From NCBI GenBank assembly GCA_002794775.1, contig NBAY01000043.1:310001-374000 (forward strand): a stretch of DNA of 64,000 bases. Direction: 5' to 3'. Position numbers and translations under genes: made by a program. The stretch comes from Porodaedalea pini (Eukaryota > Basidiomycota > Agaricomycetes > Hymenochaetales > Hymenochaetaceae). Shown one piece after another: positions 46,783 through 58,463 of this stretch; position 1 is the first letter of the stretch; every line of letters starts with the position of its first letter. A model generated the notes under the pieces. That model saw only the letters and a program-made list of their open reading frames with translations. It did no database searches and was not told where the DNA came from.

Positions 46783-46793
46783 AAAAGCAGAAC
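46783..46793 (+). other. Self-priming site of element C
   Basis: AAAAGCAGAAC, one base after the LTR, is the exact complement of GTTCTGCTTTT at 46553-46563. Pairing is 11 nt and stops on both sides. This matches the Tf1/sushi-type mechanism, in which the mRNA 5' end folds back as primer. No TGG-type tRNA site is present. Confidence 0.75.
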
Positions 46794-47317
46794 CCCACCC
46801 AGGCTCATCCCCAGTGTACGTCGTCGCTGTTGACTCGCCTTCACTCAGTCTAGAGGAGCACTCCCCTCGACGGATTTGAAGTGTAAACCCCCTAAACAAC
46901 AACCCTCAACCCTGCCCAGACATTTTCGGATGTTCGTGTATTACATAAACTTTTCAACCGACTTTTCCCAACCCTGGCTCTCCGCATCTCCCTCTGGTGG
47001 AGGAGCCACTTAACTTGGACATGGGTGACGTTATGTGTTCAGTCGTCAACATCATTGTCAATTGTTATCTCTGCCGCGTCTTTCCGCCTCATCATCAACT
47101 TCGCCAACGAACCCGTTCAACGTTGGCATAACCCCAGATCAAATGCACAACCAATCCCCATTCCTCCACCATCATCAAGATAGATCTCACCAACGAACAG
47201 TGACAGGCCCTTCCTGCATCAGCCCGTTGGGATCCAGACCGACCAAGCTACGTCGCGACCAACAATAGTGGTGTTACACATGAGATCTGGTGGAGTGAGA
47301 TCCGGCATAGCTGGTAT

Positions 47318-48574
47318 TTGACGAATGAAGAAGGAAGGAGAGCTAGGTGGCCCCCAGCCGTCCCGTCATCACCTGCACCATCGACATCCACCATCAACCT
47401 ACCGCCGACTCCAGGACCATACCGGGAGACCAATAGGGACCTGTCACCCCCGACTCCCCCTGAACCTTCAATGCCGACGATCAAACCAGAAATGTCAACA
47501 GGGGGTTTCAGTCAGCAGCAGATGGAGCAGATTGCTGCAATCGTCACAGGTGCCTTTGCCCATCAAGCGAACAACGCCCTGGCACCGGTCGCTGCAGCCA
47601 ATCCCCTGACCCCTAGTATTGACGTCACCTGGCCACGTGAATTCACTGGCAGCGATGATTATCTAGACTTCAAATGCAAAGTCCTTCTTTTCATCTCGGC
47701 AAACCTGAACTGATACCCCACGTTGGAAAGTAAGATCTATGTTGCTCTCTCCTACTTAAAGGGAGGCAATGCAGTGACGTGGGTGCAGAACTACGTGGAG
47801 GAGTCGATGACAGCTGGCATTGTGACCTTCACCGATAGCTGGGTGAGATTCCAGGAACACCTGGACGCCTCGTTTGATGACCCAAATCGGAAGGAGAAGG
47901 CGCTAGCGAAGTTCCGAACAAAGGTTCAGAAGGATCTCACCACTGACGAGTTCTTCCAGGACCTCGATGTCGTCATCACAAGAGCAGGACTGACAGACGA
48001 CAGCATCATCTGTGACCGTCTAAAGCAAGCAATGAACATCGAGGTGGTATGAGGAGTGCTGAGGTCGATGCCAGTCCCAACAACATATGATGCCTGGAAG
48101 AAGAAGGCCATTGAGATCGACTGAGGCGAGCAACAAATCCAGGCAATCCAGCAAGGTCGTACATTCCCACTTCCACCATGCCAGCAGCAGCAACAGGCAC
48201 CCCCGGCTCACCGTCAGAACGCAGCCCCCCATGTCGACAAACGTGATGTGACTGGTGTCACTTTCGGAGGTGCCAGCCAGCCGATGGATGTCTCAATGAA
48301 TGAGGTGCAATGCAGACGCGCGTGCTGGATCTGTGGCCAACTGGGTCACTTCAAGGATAAGTGCCCACAAGGACAGGGAATCATGCAGCGTATGCTGCAG
48401 ATGATGGTGCCCGGTGAACATCGCCTCCTCACTGACGAGCTAGGCGCGATGAAGGAATCGGCATTCGAGGAAGTCGTAGACACTCAAAGATCGACAGTGG
48501 AGGACTATGTGGAGGAGGAAGGAGATGACGAAGAGGTCATCAACTCGCAGGGTTTTGCAAGTGGTCAGGCATAG
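47318..48574 (+). pseudogene. gag: Element C gag, three TGA codons
   Basis: One frame from about 47318 to TAG at 48572, interrupted only by TGA at 47711, 48050 and 48122. Pro-rich N-terminus, gag core (SDDYLDFKCKVLLF, YVALSYLKGGNAVTWVQNYV), Gln-rich linker, and zinc knuckle CWICGQLGHFKDKC. No clear ATG marks the start. At the third TGA B has TGG. Confidence 0.88.
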
Positions 48575-48609
48575 CCATCAGGGCGACTGACCGAGTAGAA
48601 CAAGGGACT

Positions 48610-51600
48610 TTGAATCTGGATCCGTTAAAATATAACCAACCGTCTGTACAATACATAGATGCAAATGACGTTGATGGTTTTCCTGATTACGAAGTCCCCA
48701 CCGGTGTGAACAAGGATAGCGAGTACGATCAGCTGTTCATGAGGGGAACTGGTGGACACCAGCTGGACCTCCTCCTGAATGTCAGATGTAATGTGGAGGG
48801 TGAGATAAGGGAGGTGGATGTGCATGCCCTCATGGATTCGGGGTGTATGGGATCATGCATTGATGTGAGGTTCGTTGAACGACACGGGTTGGAGACCAAG
48901 CGCTATATCAGACCCCTTGCGGTGCTCAATGCGGACGGCACACACAATGAGGCCGGTCTGATCGAGAAATATGTCGACGTCGAGCTAATGATTGGACACC
49001 ACAAGGAAAGGATTGTCCTTGCTGTAACATCCCTAGCATCTTTGAACATCTTCCTTGGCTATGACTGGCTTCGATGCCACAACCTGGAGGTCGACTGGAA
49101 GACAGGTTCAATTGAATTCACCCGTTGCCCGGAGGAGTGTGTGATCAAGAAGAAGGTTGTGGAGGAGATGAGGAGGGTGAGAGAGGTGCAAATGGACAAG
49201 GCATCCTGGCCCGCATACCTCAACGACTTTGCCGACATCTTCAGTGAGAAAGGCTTCGAAAAGCTACCGGAACATTGCCCCTGGGATCACATCATCGACT
49301 TGAAACCTGACTTCAAGCCTAGCATATGCAAGATTTATCTGCTGACGCCGACAGAACAGCAGTCACTGAAGGACTTCCTCGAAGAGAACCTGAAGTCGGG
49401 CCACATACAAAAGTTGATCTCACTGATGGTGTCGCCCTTCTTTTTCATTAAGAAGGCCGACAAATCGCTACGCCCGATCCAGGACTACTGTAAACTCAAC
49501 GACGGCACGATCAAGAACAAGTATCCTCTCCCCCTCATCGACGAACTGGTCGACAAGGTCAAGAAGGTGAAGTTCATCACCAAACTTGATCTTCGCTGGG
49601 GATACTACAATGTCCGGATCTGAGAAGGCGATGAATGGAAGGCAGTGTTCCACATGAACATGGGTCTTTTTGAACCGACAGTCATGTTCTTTGGCCTTTG
49701 CAATGCACCGGTGACGTTCCAGGCTTTTGTCAACCACATCTTCAAGGGACTGATCTACGATAACTTGATCATTGTCTATCTCGACAATATACTGATTCTC
49801 TCACAAACTCTCGAGGAACATATCGAGACATCGAGATGAGTACTTCAGATCCTGCGAGAAAATGGTCTATACCTGAAGCCCAAAAAGTGCGAGTTCGACA
49901 CTAAAGTTGTAAAGTACCTCGGCCACATCATCGGAAATGGCGAGATCAGGGTGGACCCGGCGAAGACAGAAGCAATTGCAGACTGGCCAGTTCTGTGAAA
50001 CCTCAAACAGCTGCAACAATTCCTTGGCATGGGCAACTGGCTGCGATGGTTCATCAAGGACTACAGCAAAGTGGTCCATCTGCTGATGTTGCTGACAGGC
50101 AAGAAGGACTGGGTATGGGAGACCAAACAGCAGGAGGCGTTCGAGGAGTTGAGACGACGTCTCTGCTCACCTCCAGTCCTGGCCATCATGAACGATGAGG
50201 GACCTTTCCATATCGAAGCGGACTCATCAAACTTTGCGCTTGGAGGCATGTTGTTGCAGAAGCAGGAAGGCAAGTGGAGGGTAGTCACCTACAGGTCAGA
50301 AGTGCTCCTGCCAGCGGAACGAAACTACAAGATCTACGACAAGGAGATGCTCGCGATCATTTCGGCACTCAAGGAATGGAGACAGTACCTTCTTGGCGCC
50401 CGTCACAAGATTGAGATCTGGTCTGACCACACCAATCTCACCTACTTCAGGTTGGTGCAGAAGCTGAGCTATTGCCAAGCTCGCTGGCGGACAGAGCTCA
50501 AGGAATTCGACTTCCACCTTGAGCACAAGTCAGGGAAGACGATGGGCAAGGCGGACCTACTGTTGTGCAAGGCTGGCTGTGACGAGGGCAAGGATGACAA
50601 TAATGGCATTGTGTTCATCAAGAAGAAGTGGCTAAATCGTGGGGTGGTGAGGATGTCACATGACGAGGTGTTGGAACGAGTGGGTGAGGCGCAGAGGGTG
50701 CAGAACGAGTCGGAGAGGCCAACAGGGATGATGGAGAAAGACAGTTTATGGCGGATGAAGGGCAAGGTATACATCCCGTCGACGATAAAGGAATCTGTGT
50801 TGCAGGAGTGTCACGACTCGGTACTGGCTGGGCATCCAGGAGCCTCGAAAACAGTAGAGCTTGTCCATCGAGACTTCTGGTGGGTGTTGATGTTCTCTGA
50901 TGTCCAAGCATATGTCCAAGGGTGTGATCGTTGTCAGTGAACAAAGGCTCTGAGGGCGTCGAGGTCAAGGCCACTTCACCCGAATGCAGTCCCTGAAGGT
51001 CCTTGGGAAATTGTTACAGTCGACCTCATCGGAGAGCTCCCAGACTTGAAGGGACATAATGCAATCTGCGTCTTCATGGATAGATTCTCAAAACAGATGC
51101 ACGCAATCCCGACAATGACAAAGCTGTCAGCGGAAGGCATGGCTCAGTTGTACCGCAACCATGTCTTCCGCCTCCATGGCCTACCAAAGAAGATTATCCA
51201 TGACCATGGCACGCAGTTTGACACGTCGATGATGAAGGAGCTATACAAACTCCTGCACATCGAAGGCAACCCATCAACGGCATATCACCCGCAGACAGAC
51301 GGTCAGACGGAACGCGTTAACCAAGAGCTCAAACAGTACCTTAGGCTCTTCATTAACCATCGGCAATCGGACTGGAAGGACTGGCTCCCCCTTGCAGAGT
51401 TTGCATACAACAACCGCGAACACTCGGCAACAAAAATGTCCCCCTTCTATGCAAATACAGGACGTCACCCTCTAAGCTTCAACACGATGTGAACCTCCTA
51501 TACCAACATGTTGGCAGAAGAATTCACGAAGCACATCAAGGAGACTCATCGTGTCGCAAAAGACAACCTGATCAAGGCAGCTGAGGACATGAAATGCTAC

Positions 51601-52170
51601 CATGACTGAACAGCAGGGACGTCGGTGGAGTACCAGCCCAGTGACAAGGTCTTCCTCGATGGTTGGAACATCAGCACAGATGCACCGACAAAGAAGCTAG
51701 CAGACAAGTGGTACGGACCCTTCGAAATTGTCAACAAGGTGGGCACAAGCACGTACAAGCTCAAACTCCCCAAGCGATGGAAGAAAGTCCACCCTGTCTT
51801 CAACAAAGCCCTGTTAAAACCTGCTATCAAACCATCCTTCGAAGGCCAGAAGCAGCAGCCACTGCCACCACTGGAGATTGTTGACAATGAGGAGGAATAC
51901 GAAGTCAAGGAAGTCATCAACTCACGTCTGCATTGAGGAAAACTACAGTACCTCATCAAGTGGGTCGGATACAACGAACTGACTTGGCAGCCTGAGACAG
52001 ATTTCGGTGAGAATGCAAAGGAGGCGATCACTGAATTCTATCAAAAACACCCCGGCACTCCTAGAAGACTCAACATTCCTTGCCAACGACTCTGTCCACT
52101 CTTCGTCGACACTGAACCAGACAACCATGATCTTCATTGGTTGGGACGCCCAACCTTGAAGGGGGGGTAA
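48610..52170 (+). pseudogene. pol: Element C pol (protease to chromodomain), seven TGA codons
   Basis: One frame to TAA at 52168, broken only by TGA at 49621, 49837, 49996, 50938, 51490, 51607 and 51934. Protease DSGCMGSCIDVRFVERHG; RT with YLDN where YLDD is expected (VYLDNILILS); RNase H (IEADSSNFALGGMLLQKQEG); integrase zinc finger ending CDRC, then DDE in TVDLIGELPD, DHGTQFD and DGQTERVNQE; C-terminal chromodomain (GKLQYLIKWVGYNELTWQPE). In several places B has Arg where C has TGA. The chromodomain makes this a chromovirus, a group thought to target heterochromatin. Confidence 0.92.
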
Positions 52171-52618
52171 TGTTAGGACTTGAACTTTCACCTTTTCTTT
52201 TACTTTCCTTTTACCATTTCTTTTCTTTTAACCACTCCTTTTCATTATATTTAATCGTCTTTTCAATCATTTCCCACACTCCCTCCACATGACCTTCATT
52301 TGTTCCATTCCGTTTGTTTATGTAACTTTAGATAATATAGTCCCACGGTCGCCAGCTATATAAGGTCTCAGGAATCGCATCAACTCCTTGTTCTGCTTTT
52401 CCTCTTACCTCCGCGACAACCTAGGTGAGACTCACCCCCCTTGTATTAGTTTAGACTTGTATTAATTCTCTTACCTCTGCGACAACCTAGTCTGAGTAAA
52501 CCCGCTGCCCGAACTTCGCGTTTGAGATACAGCCCATCCCAGACAATGTCTGCGTCACCATCAGGTGCCACACATTGAGGTTGCCTAGTCTGAGTTCCAC
52601 CCAGACTTCTGCCTAACA
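52171..52618 (+). repeat. 3' LTR of element C (448 bp)
   Basis: Preceded by GGGGGGGTAA, a polypurine tract overlapping the pol stop. Serves as the uninterrupted reference for the D insertion site. Confidence 0.96.
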
Positions 52619-53275
52619 ATCATCCCAAAAGTCATTGATTTTTCTGTTGCAACTTATTTTTCTTGTGACAAACTTGAATTGTCCATAAGGAATTTTTAAA
52701 AAAAAAATTATTCACAGAGAAACAAGTGATTCTCCCATTAAGTTAACAGTATCTTGGTTAATTTTTCACTTATTTAAAAACTGTCTTGGGTAATTCAATA
52801 TATATTCCAATAGTATTATTTACAGATTTTTACTTATTTATTTGTGAGCTGAGGAAGGAGGAAGCATAGCTACAGAAACAAGAGTTTTCCTTTGACACAG
52901 ATTGACGTGTGGCATGACATGCTGAGGGCCATGGGAACGCATGCTTTTCATTCAAGCAATGCCGACCCCCACTGATATGAAAGATCCAGCGAACACCGGT
53001 CAATAACATGGAGAGTGACAAGCATGTGCACAGTACTACATAGTGTAACCGAATATTATCGGAATAAGATGTGGGTCTACTCGATCTGCATTCCCTCTTA
53101 CTTCAACAGCTGACTTTGAAATTTCATTTCCAGTTTGGTGGCAGAAGAATTACAGATTGTTCTGGGGTAGATAGAGCTAAAATAGCAAATTGTAGCTTTT
53201 ATGGCAGAGGTAAAAGTGAAAGACAAAAGAATCGAACTTGTGGACTGCAAATCTGTGAATGGCAATTTTGCCTTA
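52619..53275. other. AT-rich flank, no recognised gene
   Basis: Begins with the ATCAT target duplication of C and ends at the TA before foldback copy 2. Nothing else supported. Confidence 0.45.
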
Positions 53276-54124
53276 CAGCCTTTTTCATAAGTCCTGCGAC
53301 ACGTGCATGTCATGTGAAATGAGCCGCGTCAGAGCCAAAGTGTCGAAAAATTAGAATGAATGCCTATTTTCTCTATAAATTCTGCACAGTACCTGCTCAT
53401 TAAGTACTCAAAAGAAAGGCATGGTTCTCAGGAGAATAAATATGTAAAATATGGAGAAATAAATTGACTGTGAAGGCAGGTGGAGATCAAACAAGTGCAG
53501 CTGGTCTGTTCTCTCACCCATTTCCACTGAGATTCAAAAATTATGGCTCCCCTACATCTACCTATAAAGTTCTTTCCTGTGTCTGTAAATTAAGTATATG
53601 ACTATACCAACATCTCCTGAAAGTTTGAAGCCAATCCATTCAGTATTCATGGTGCAGCAGCAAGATTTGTGTTCTACTCTGCAAGACCTGTTGTGAGAAA
53701 AGGAGGGTGCAAAGAGCTTGAAGTAGAACACAAATCTTGCTGCTGCACCACGAATACTGAATGGATTGGCTTCAAACTTTCAGGAGATGTTGGTATAGTC
53801 ATATACTTAATTTACAGACACAGGAAAGAACTTTATAGGTAGATGTAGGGGAGCCATAATTTTTGAATCTCAGTGGAAATGAGTGAGAGAACAGACCAGC
53901 TGCACTTGTTTGATCTCCACCCACCTACACAGTCAATTTATTGCTCCATATTTTACATATTTATTCTCCTGAGAACCGTGCCTTTTTTTTGAGTACTTAA
54001 TGAGCAGGTACTGTGCAGAATTCACAGAGAAAATAGGCATTCATTCTAATTTTTCGACACTTTGGCTCTGACGCGGCTCATTTCATGTGACATGCACGTG
54101 TCACAGGACTTATGAAAAAGGCTG
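53276..54124. mobile_element. Foldback element, copy 2 (849 bp)
   Basis: Same length, arm length (403 bp), loop length (43 bp) and TA flanks as copy 1; the loop is reversed. The arms differ from copy 1 at several positions but agree with each other there. Confidence 0.9.
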
Positions 54125-54799
54125 TAAGATGAATAGAGCTCTGGGTCCATGGTGCACCAGGCGCTCGTGGGGTACTTCCATGTTGTCTAGTTGTCAGCAA
54201 TGTGCGGGAATCGGAAGTGGCATTACGATACTGTTCATCGCTAGCGCAGCTTGCTTCTGTGACAACATGTGTAATTCTAAGACTCAGGTTTCTCTTATGG
54301 CCTTGCATTTGCAATTTAAGTTGGAGATCCACAGACATCACAAAATTTTGCATCAAATGATATATGCTTTTGGGAATGATAATGACGCAGTAATGATCGG
54401 ACCAGACTAAATTAGGTTATATGCAGCTTTAATGGGATGACAAGGCTTCCTAAAGGCTTATAAGCATGCATAATAATTGTGCAAGGTTGTAAGGGTAATT
54501 TAAGACTTTCCACAAGGATATAAGGGCATGAAATAGTTGTACATATGTTTCATGCAAATGTAATGTGCTGGAAAGTCTGTCACTTCCATAATAAGCAAGG
54601 CGTAAGTTTTGCAAGCATCTCATATACTTGTGCAAGACTTTGGTGGTTATATACGATGCTTATAAGCATCTCTGCAAGTATTACATGGAAAGTATAATTG
54701 CATTAAATACCTGAAGAACTATGTCATATAACTACAATTGCATTAAATACATGAAGAACTATGCCGTATAATTACAATGTATCCTATCCAATAATGAGT
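54125..54799. other. AT-rich intergenic region with a 40-bp tandem duplication
   Basis: No gene recognised. 54700-54739 and 54740-54779 are two tandem copies of a 40-bp unit (GCATTAAATAC...). A palindrome GATGCTTATAAGCATC lies near 54654. Confidence 0.45.
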
Positions 54800-54803
54800 G
54801 ATG

Positions 54804-57131
54804 CTACAGCAGCGAGACGGGAATGTTACAGTGCATAGAGGGAATGTGATTGAAATATTGAACGAAGGTCTCAACGTAGAATGAGATCAAGGGACAGAAG
54901 TCCTTCACACTGGCACCTACGCTCGTGGGGAAGCCAGGCCACACCTTCAGAATGAGGAAAAGGGCCTCAATGGAGCCGTCGTCCAATTGTTCTCCCCAGT
55001 ACTCCCTTATTGGCTTCCGTATGTCAGGAATGACAGTGGTCGAGCCGTCAGTGGTGCCGAGATAGATGTGGCTCAATAGAGCATTCCATTGCCGATGCTC
55101 GTCTGTTTTCATGTGTTTGCATGGCAGGATCAGTTGATCGAGCGCATACAGCTTGTACTGGAATAAAAGCTCGGAAAGTTCCCACTGGACTTCCATTTGA
55201 AGGACCTTGTTGCGGCCTATGCAGTCTGTTGAGACGGATTTACCACGCCATACCTGCTGCTTAGTTCGATCGAATGGCTCCAAGTGGCGCTCGATGCCGA
55301 ACACGACCTTGATGGTTGCCTTGTCAGAAATTCATTGCCGTTTTGCAGGAGGCAAGTCGCTCACATCTGGCGTGTCACGATCATGCGAAGAGAGAGAGAT
55401 GTGACTGGCAGCCTGTCTGGACGGACTGGCATCTAGTACCAAAGGCATCCTGTTGTAGATGCGCTCTACGAATGGATCGGCAGTGTTCAGTGGGAGCGGC
55501 GTGGACTTCATGTAGTCGCTGTGCACAATGGTCTTCCAGTCTCGCAGCCTGCGCCATATTGACTTGTCGAAGATGCCGCCTTTGAGGAGCATATCAATCA
55601 ATGTAGGCCATATACAGATGTAGTTGAGATAAAGATCCGCTGTCTTTTCTGTGCTGGGGTGGATGAGCAGGAAAGGTGGAGGGAGTGGGTAGAGTGCAGC
55701 GTGGGTCTTGTTCTGGCCTATGGTGCCAAGTTTTGTCAGACTGCCCAACATGACCTTGTGGTACGAAGGCAGGTCCGGTCGACCATCAACTCCATTTGGT
55801 ATGTGGAGGATATGAGCGTAGTTAATGTAAGGCTCGCTTTGTGCCTTCTGCTTCCCCTTGTTCTCTGCCTTTTCTTTCTCGGCCCTCTTCTTGAAGCTCT
55901 TCTTCTTCTTTGAAGGTACGTTCACCCAGGACACTGCGTCAGTGGAAGGGACTGAAGACAAAGGTATTGAAGGAGGAGCCTGAGTGTGTTTCGTAGCAGA
56001 TGACGATGACGAAGGATGACTGAAAGCGGGAGCTCCGGGTTGATGATTCTGAAAGCCGTACATTTGCTCGAGGAGCTCGCTGATGTCGTCTTCCACCATG
56101 AACTGACTCCTTGACAGATCTCGCAAATGCGCATCCAGTTGAAAGCTAAAGCCGTCATGAAGAGGCCTTCCTTTAAATTGGAATAAGCCGCTTTCAACGT
56201 ACTTTGACCATGGAACACAATCCTGGATGGCAAAATTTTTTCCATCTAACTGTTCATGCCGACAAATGAACCACACAGGTATACTGATCCGATAGAGGTG
56301 GTTGACGATGGAGGGCTTGGTAGTGAATGCGCCGCAAACAGGCAGGATCTCTGTTTCATAGGATTGCTTTGACTTGATGCGTGGCAGCATGACATCGAGG
56401 TACGTATGCAGCCCATGCAGTTCGAGAATGGAGCGCTGGATGTCGCGTACAGTGAACAATGTCTGCCGCCAGCTGCTTTTCAGGAGGCGAAGACGCTCGA
56501 CTCCAAACTGGCCCACTTGCAAGCACCACCTGTATGTCTTGTCCATTCTGTCGTCGGACCCTTCTTGCCTGCATATTGAGCCACTAGTTCGCGTTTTTGC
56601 CGCTATCAAGAGCAGTGCGGTTTCCAAATTGTCAATAAGTTCTCGACGCAACTGGCCGACTTGCATCTGTGGTTCATTGTTGTGCCAGTGCTCCTTGTTA
56701 CCATCCTCGTCGAGCAGGAGGACCTCCATAAAGTCCTCAGACTCTTTGGGATCGTACAAAGGAATGTCTACAACAAGAGAACAAAGGCGCACAAAGCTAC
56801 CCATGGTGTTATTCACATCGAACGGGATGCAAGCGTGATGGATGGAAGTTTTTGAGAAAAATTGGGGCCATTGGCTGTATTTGTGACCTCCCCAAAAGCC
56901 ATTGACATGTTTGAGAACACCAAGTTTCTCATTCACTATCAGGTATTGCGGTACCCAGTTTGTGTTTGGACTTGAGATGATGTTCTTGTTATACTGCATA
57001 TCCACCAAAACTCAGGCATCTAGGGCTCGTACTGAGTATACACTCTCATCTGCGTGCGAATACTTTAGAATGCATTTCAGAATCAGCAGCTCGCAAATGT
57101 ACCGAGATCATGCGTCTTTTTCAAAGGTAAG
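54804..57131 (-). pseudogene. Unknown basidiomycete gene, three in-frame TGA codons
   Basis: The minus-strand frame from about 57131 to 54804 (about 770 codons) is interrupted only by TGA at 57110-57108, 57014-57012 and 55334-55332. Readable blocks include RYICELLILKCILKYSHADE, VDMQYNKNIISSPNTNWVPQ, VNGFWGGHKYSQWPQFF, a Ser/Lys-rich low-complexity linker (SKKKKSFKKRAEKEKAENKG), LYLNYICIWPTLIDMLLKGG, FGIERHLEPFDRTKQQVW and a C-terminal segment ending HCNIPVSLL. It looks like a conserved multi-domain protein, but I do not recognise a family and assign no function. The N-terminal exon is unclear; frames around 57130-57775 could belong to it. Confidence 0.55.
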
Positions 57132-57224
57132 GAATTCTGTTGTTGTCCTTCGCTCCTCGAACAACGCTCATCGCCCCACGAGCCAGGCTCATTGCTCCAT
57201 GAGCCAAGCTCTCCATCCCACTGG

Positions 57225-57425
57225 TACGAGCCTTGCTCCTTGCACCCCAAGCCTTGCTCTTTGCCCCACGAGCGAAGCTCCCACTGGCCCGAGCCTTGCT
57301 CTTTGCCCCCCAAGCCTTGCTCTTTGCCCCCCAAGCCTTGCTCTTTTCCCCCCGAGCCTTGCTCCTTGCCCCACAAGCCAAGCTCCCACTGGCACGAGCC
57401 TTGCTCTTTTCCCCATGAGCTATTC
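57225..57425 (-). repeat. 21-bp minisatellite within coding-like sequence
   Basis: Imperfect repeats of about 21 bp (GCCTTGCTCTTTGCCCCCCAA on plus). Because the unit is a multiple of three and lacks stops, several frames on both strands stay open; one minus-strand frame reads as GKEQGLG units. It may be the N-terminal repeat region of the gene to its left. Confidence 0.6.
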
Positions 57426-58230
57426 TCACCATTCGTACCATACCAAGAGTAATCACCTCTGCTTGACATCTTGAGATAGGTCTGTCGCAAGTTACGTGGT
57501 CGACAAAGGATTGAAATTTGGAGAACTTTGAGAAAGCCTTGATGTAGGATGAATCAGGATTGGACTGAAATGTCTTTGAAAATGTTCGAGCCTTCAGCGC
57601 ATTCAAACAAGCAACTTTCTATGACACACCTCGCAATTTCAATCTGCCTCTCTGCGGAGAAATCCTTGAAGTGTTGGGCCCTGAAGACAATGACCTTCAG
57701 CTCAGCAAATACGAATTGTAGCCGCTGAGATACACAAGACAGTTTGCTACTGCAGACCGTCGATGATATGTCCACGAGTATGCACTAGGCTGACTCTTAG
57801 GGACTTTGTGATGGCCGGGTGGGTTCTTCAGGTGGTGGTAATGGGTTGATTGATGGTGGGAGGTAACTTGAAGTCAACGACGAGAGCAGCAGTGGTGATG
57901 ATTGACTTTGGACCGAGTCATCACATGCCGGAGTACGTGGGAATGCATGTGTGACTCGCGGCAATTGCTCCCAACTAGGCTCAGGCCCCACTGCCGCAAG
58001 CCTGACTCTCACACCAATGTCTCCCTCCCCCCTATCTCATTCTCTGCAACTGTAGCCCTTCAACCATCCTCAATCTTTTACTTGACCATGACCAAGCACA
58101 CGCTCAACAGCCAGATTACGAGTAGTAGGTGCAATCATGCTACCTTGCTAGACTGAGCTTGCAAAACAGCATGGACCACCGCTCAGGTTTGGTAAGTAAT
58201 TGTTTCCTTTTCTTTCTGCATAGTCAATAA
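57426..58230. other. Mostly unassigned stretch
   Basis: A minus-strand frame (57554-57775, FAELKVIVFRAQHFKDFSAE) continues after one TGA toward the minisatellite and may be an upstream exon. The rest shows no supported gene. Confidence 0.3.
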
Positions 58231-58289
58231 CTCATGGGCTTTGTTACTTGCGTGAGTGTCTGCGTACCACTCGAACGACCGACACACCA

Positions 58290-58463
58290 AGGATCAGTGA
58301 CACATCAGGGATCAATGATGTTATCCTCCAGTGGATCGTTTTCCCATCCGTTGACAACGAGTCGACACGGCCAGATAATGATCACAAAGACTTACGTGGA
58401 TTCGAGACCGAGACACTCACAAAGCTCCTGGCCCCTGCAGAGGTTCAGCCACTCACTCCGGAG
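58290..58463 (+). pseudogene. Partial duplicate of a DUF6698 exon
   Basis: Encodes VILQWIVFPSVDNESTRPDN through EVQPLTPE and then GTAAGTACTTTGAGATAATC, nearly identical to the exon and donor at 59465-59632. A second short piece (ATCCTCCAGTGGATC...) repeats at about 58479-58514. No further DUF6698 exons follow, so this is a remnant of local duplication. Confidence 0.7.

Larger units (their letters stand above)
35576..52618 (+). mobile_element. Element C: Ty3/gypsy chromovirus with element D inside its 5' LTR
   Basis: Bounded by TGTTAGGA...CCTAACA and an exact 5-bp duplication ATCAT (35571-35575 and 52619-52623). After removing D and one CCGT copy, the 5' LTR is 448 bp, the same length as the 3' LTR (52171-52618). 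It carries a self-priming site, gag, pol and a polypurine tract (GGGGGGG at 52161). Same family as B. Gag and pol keep their frames except for ten TGA codons. Confidence 0.96.

Noticed and set aside
39264..52170. In-frame TGA codons as a sign of UGA recoding (alternative code or selenocysteine)
   Set aside because: Sister copies often have Arg at the same places, LTR differences show CpG decay, and host-type genes nearby end normally with TGA. CGA-to-TGA mutation explains the pattern.
54654..54669. Palindrome GATGCTTATAAGCATC as an origin or hairpin RNA
   Set aside because: A short AT-rich palindrome expected by chance in such sequence; no supporting context.
57192..57452. Plus-strand proline-rich ORFs over the minisatellite
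   Set aside because: They arise because a 21-bp unit without stops keeps every frame open; no flanking coding signal on the plus strand.
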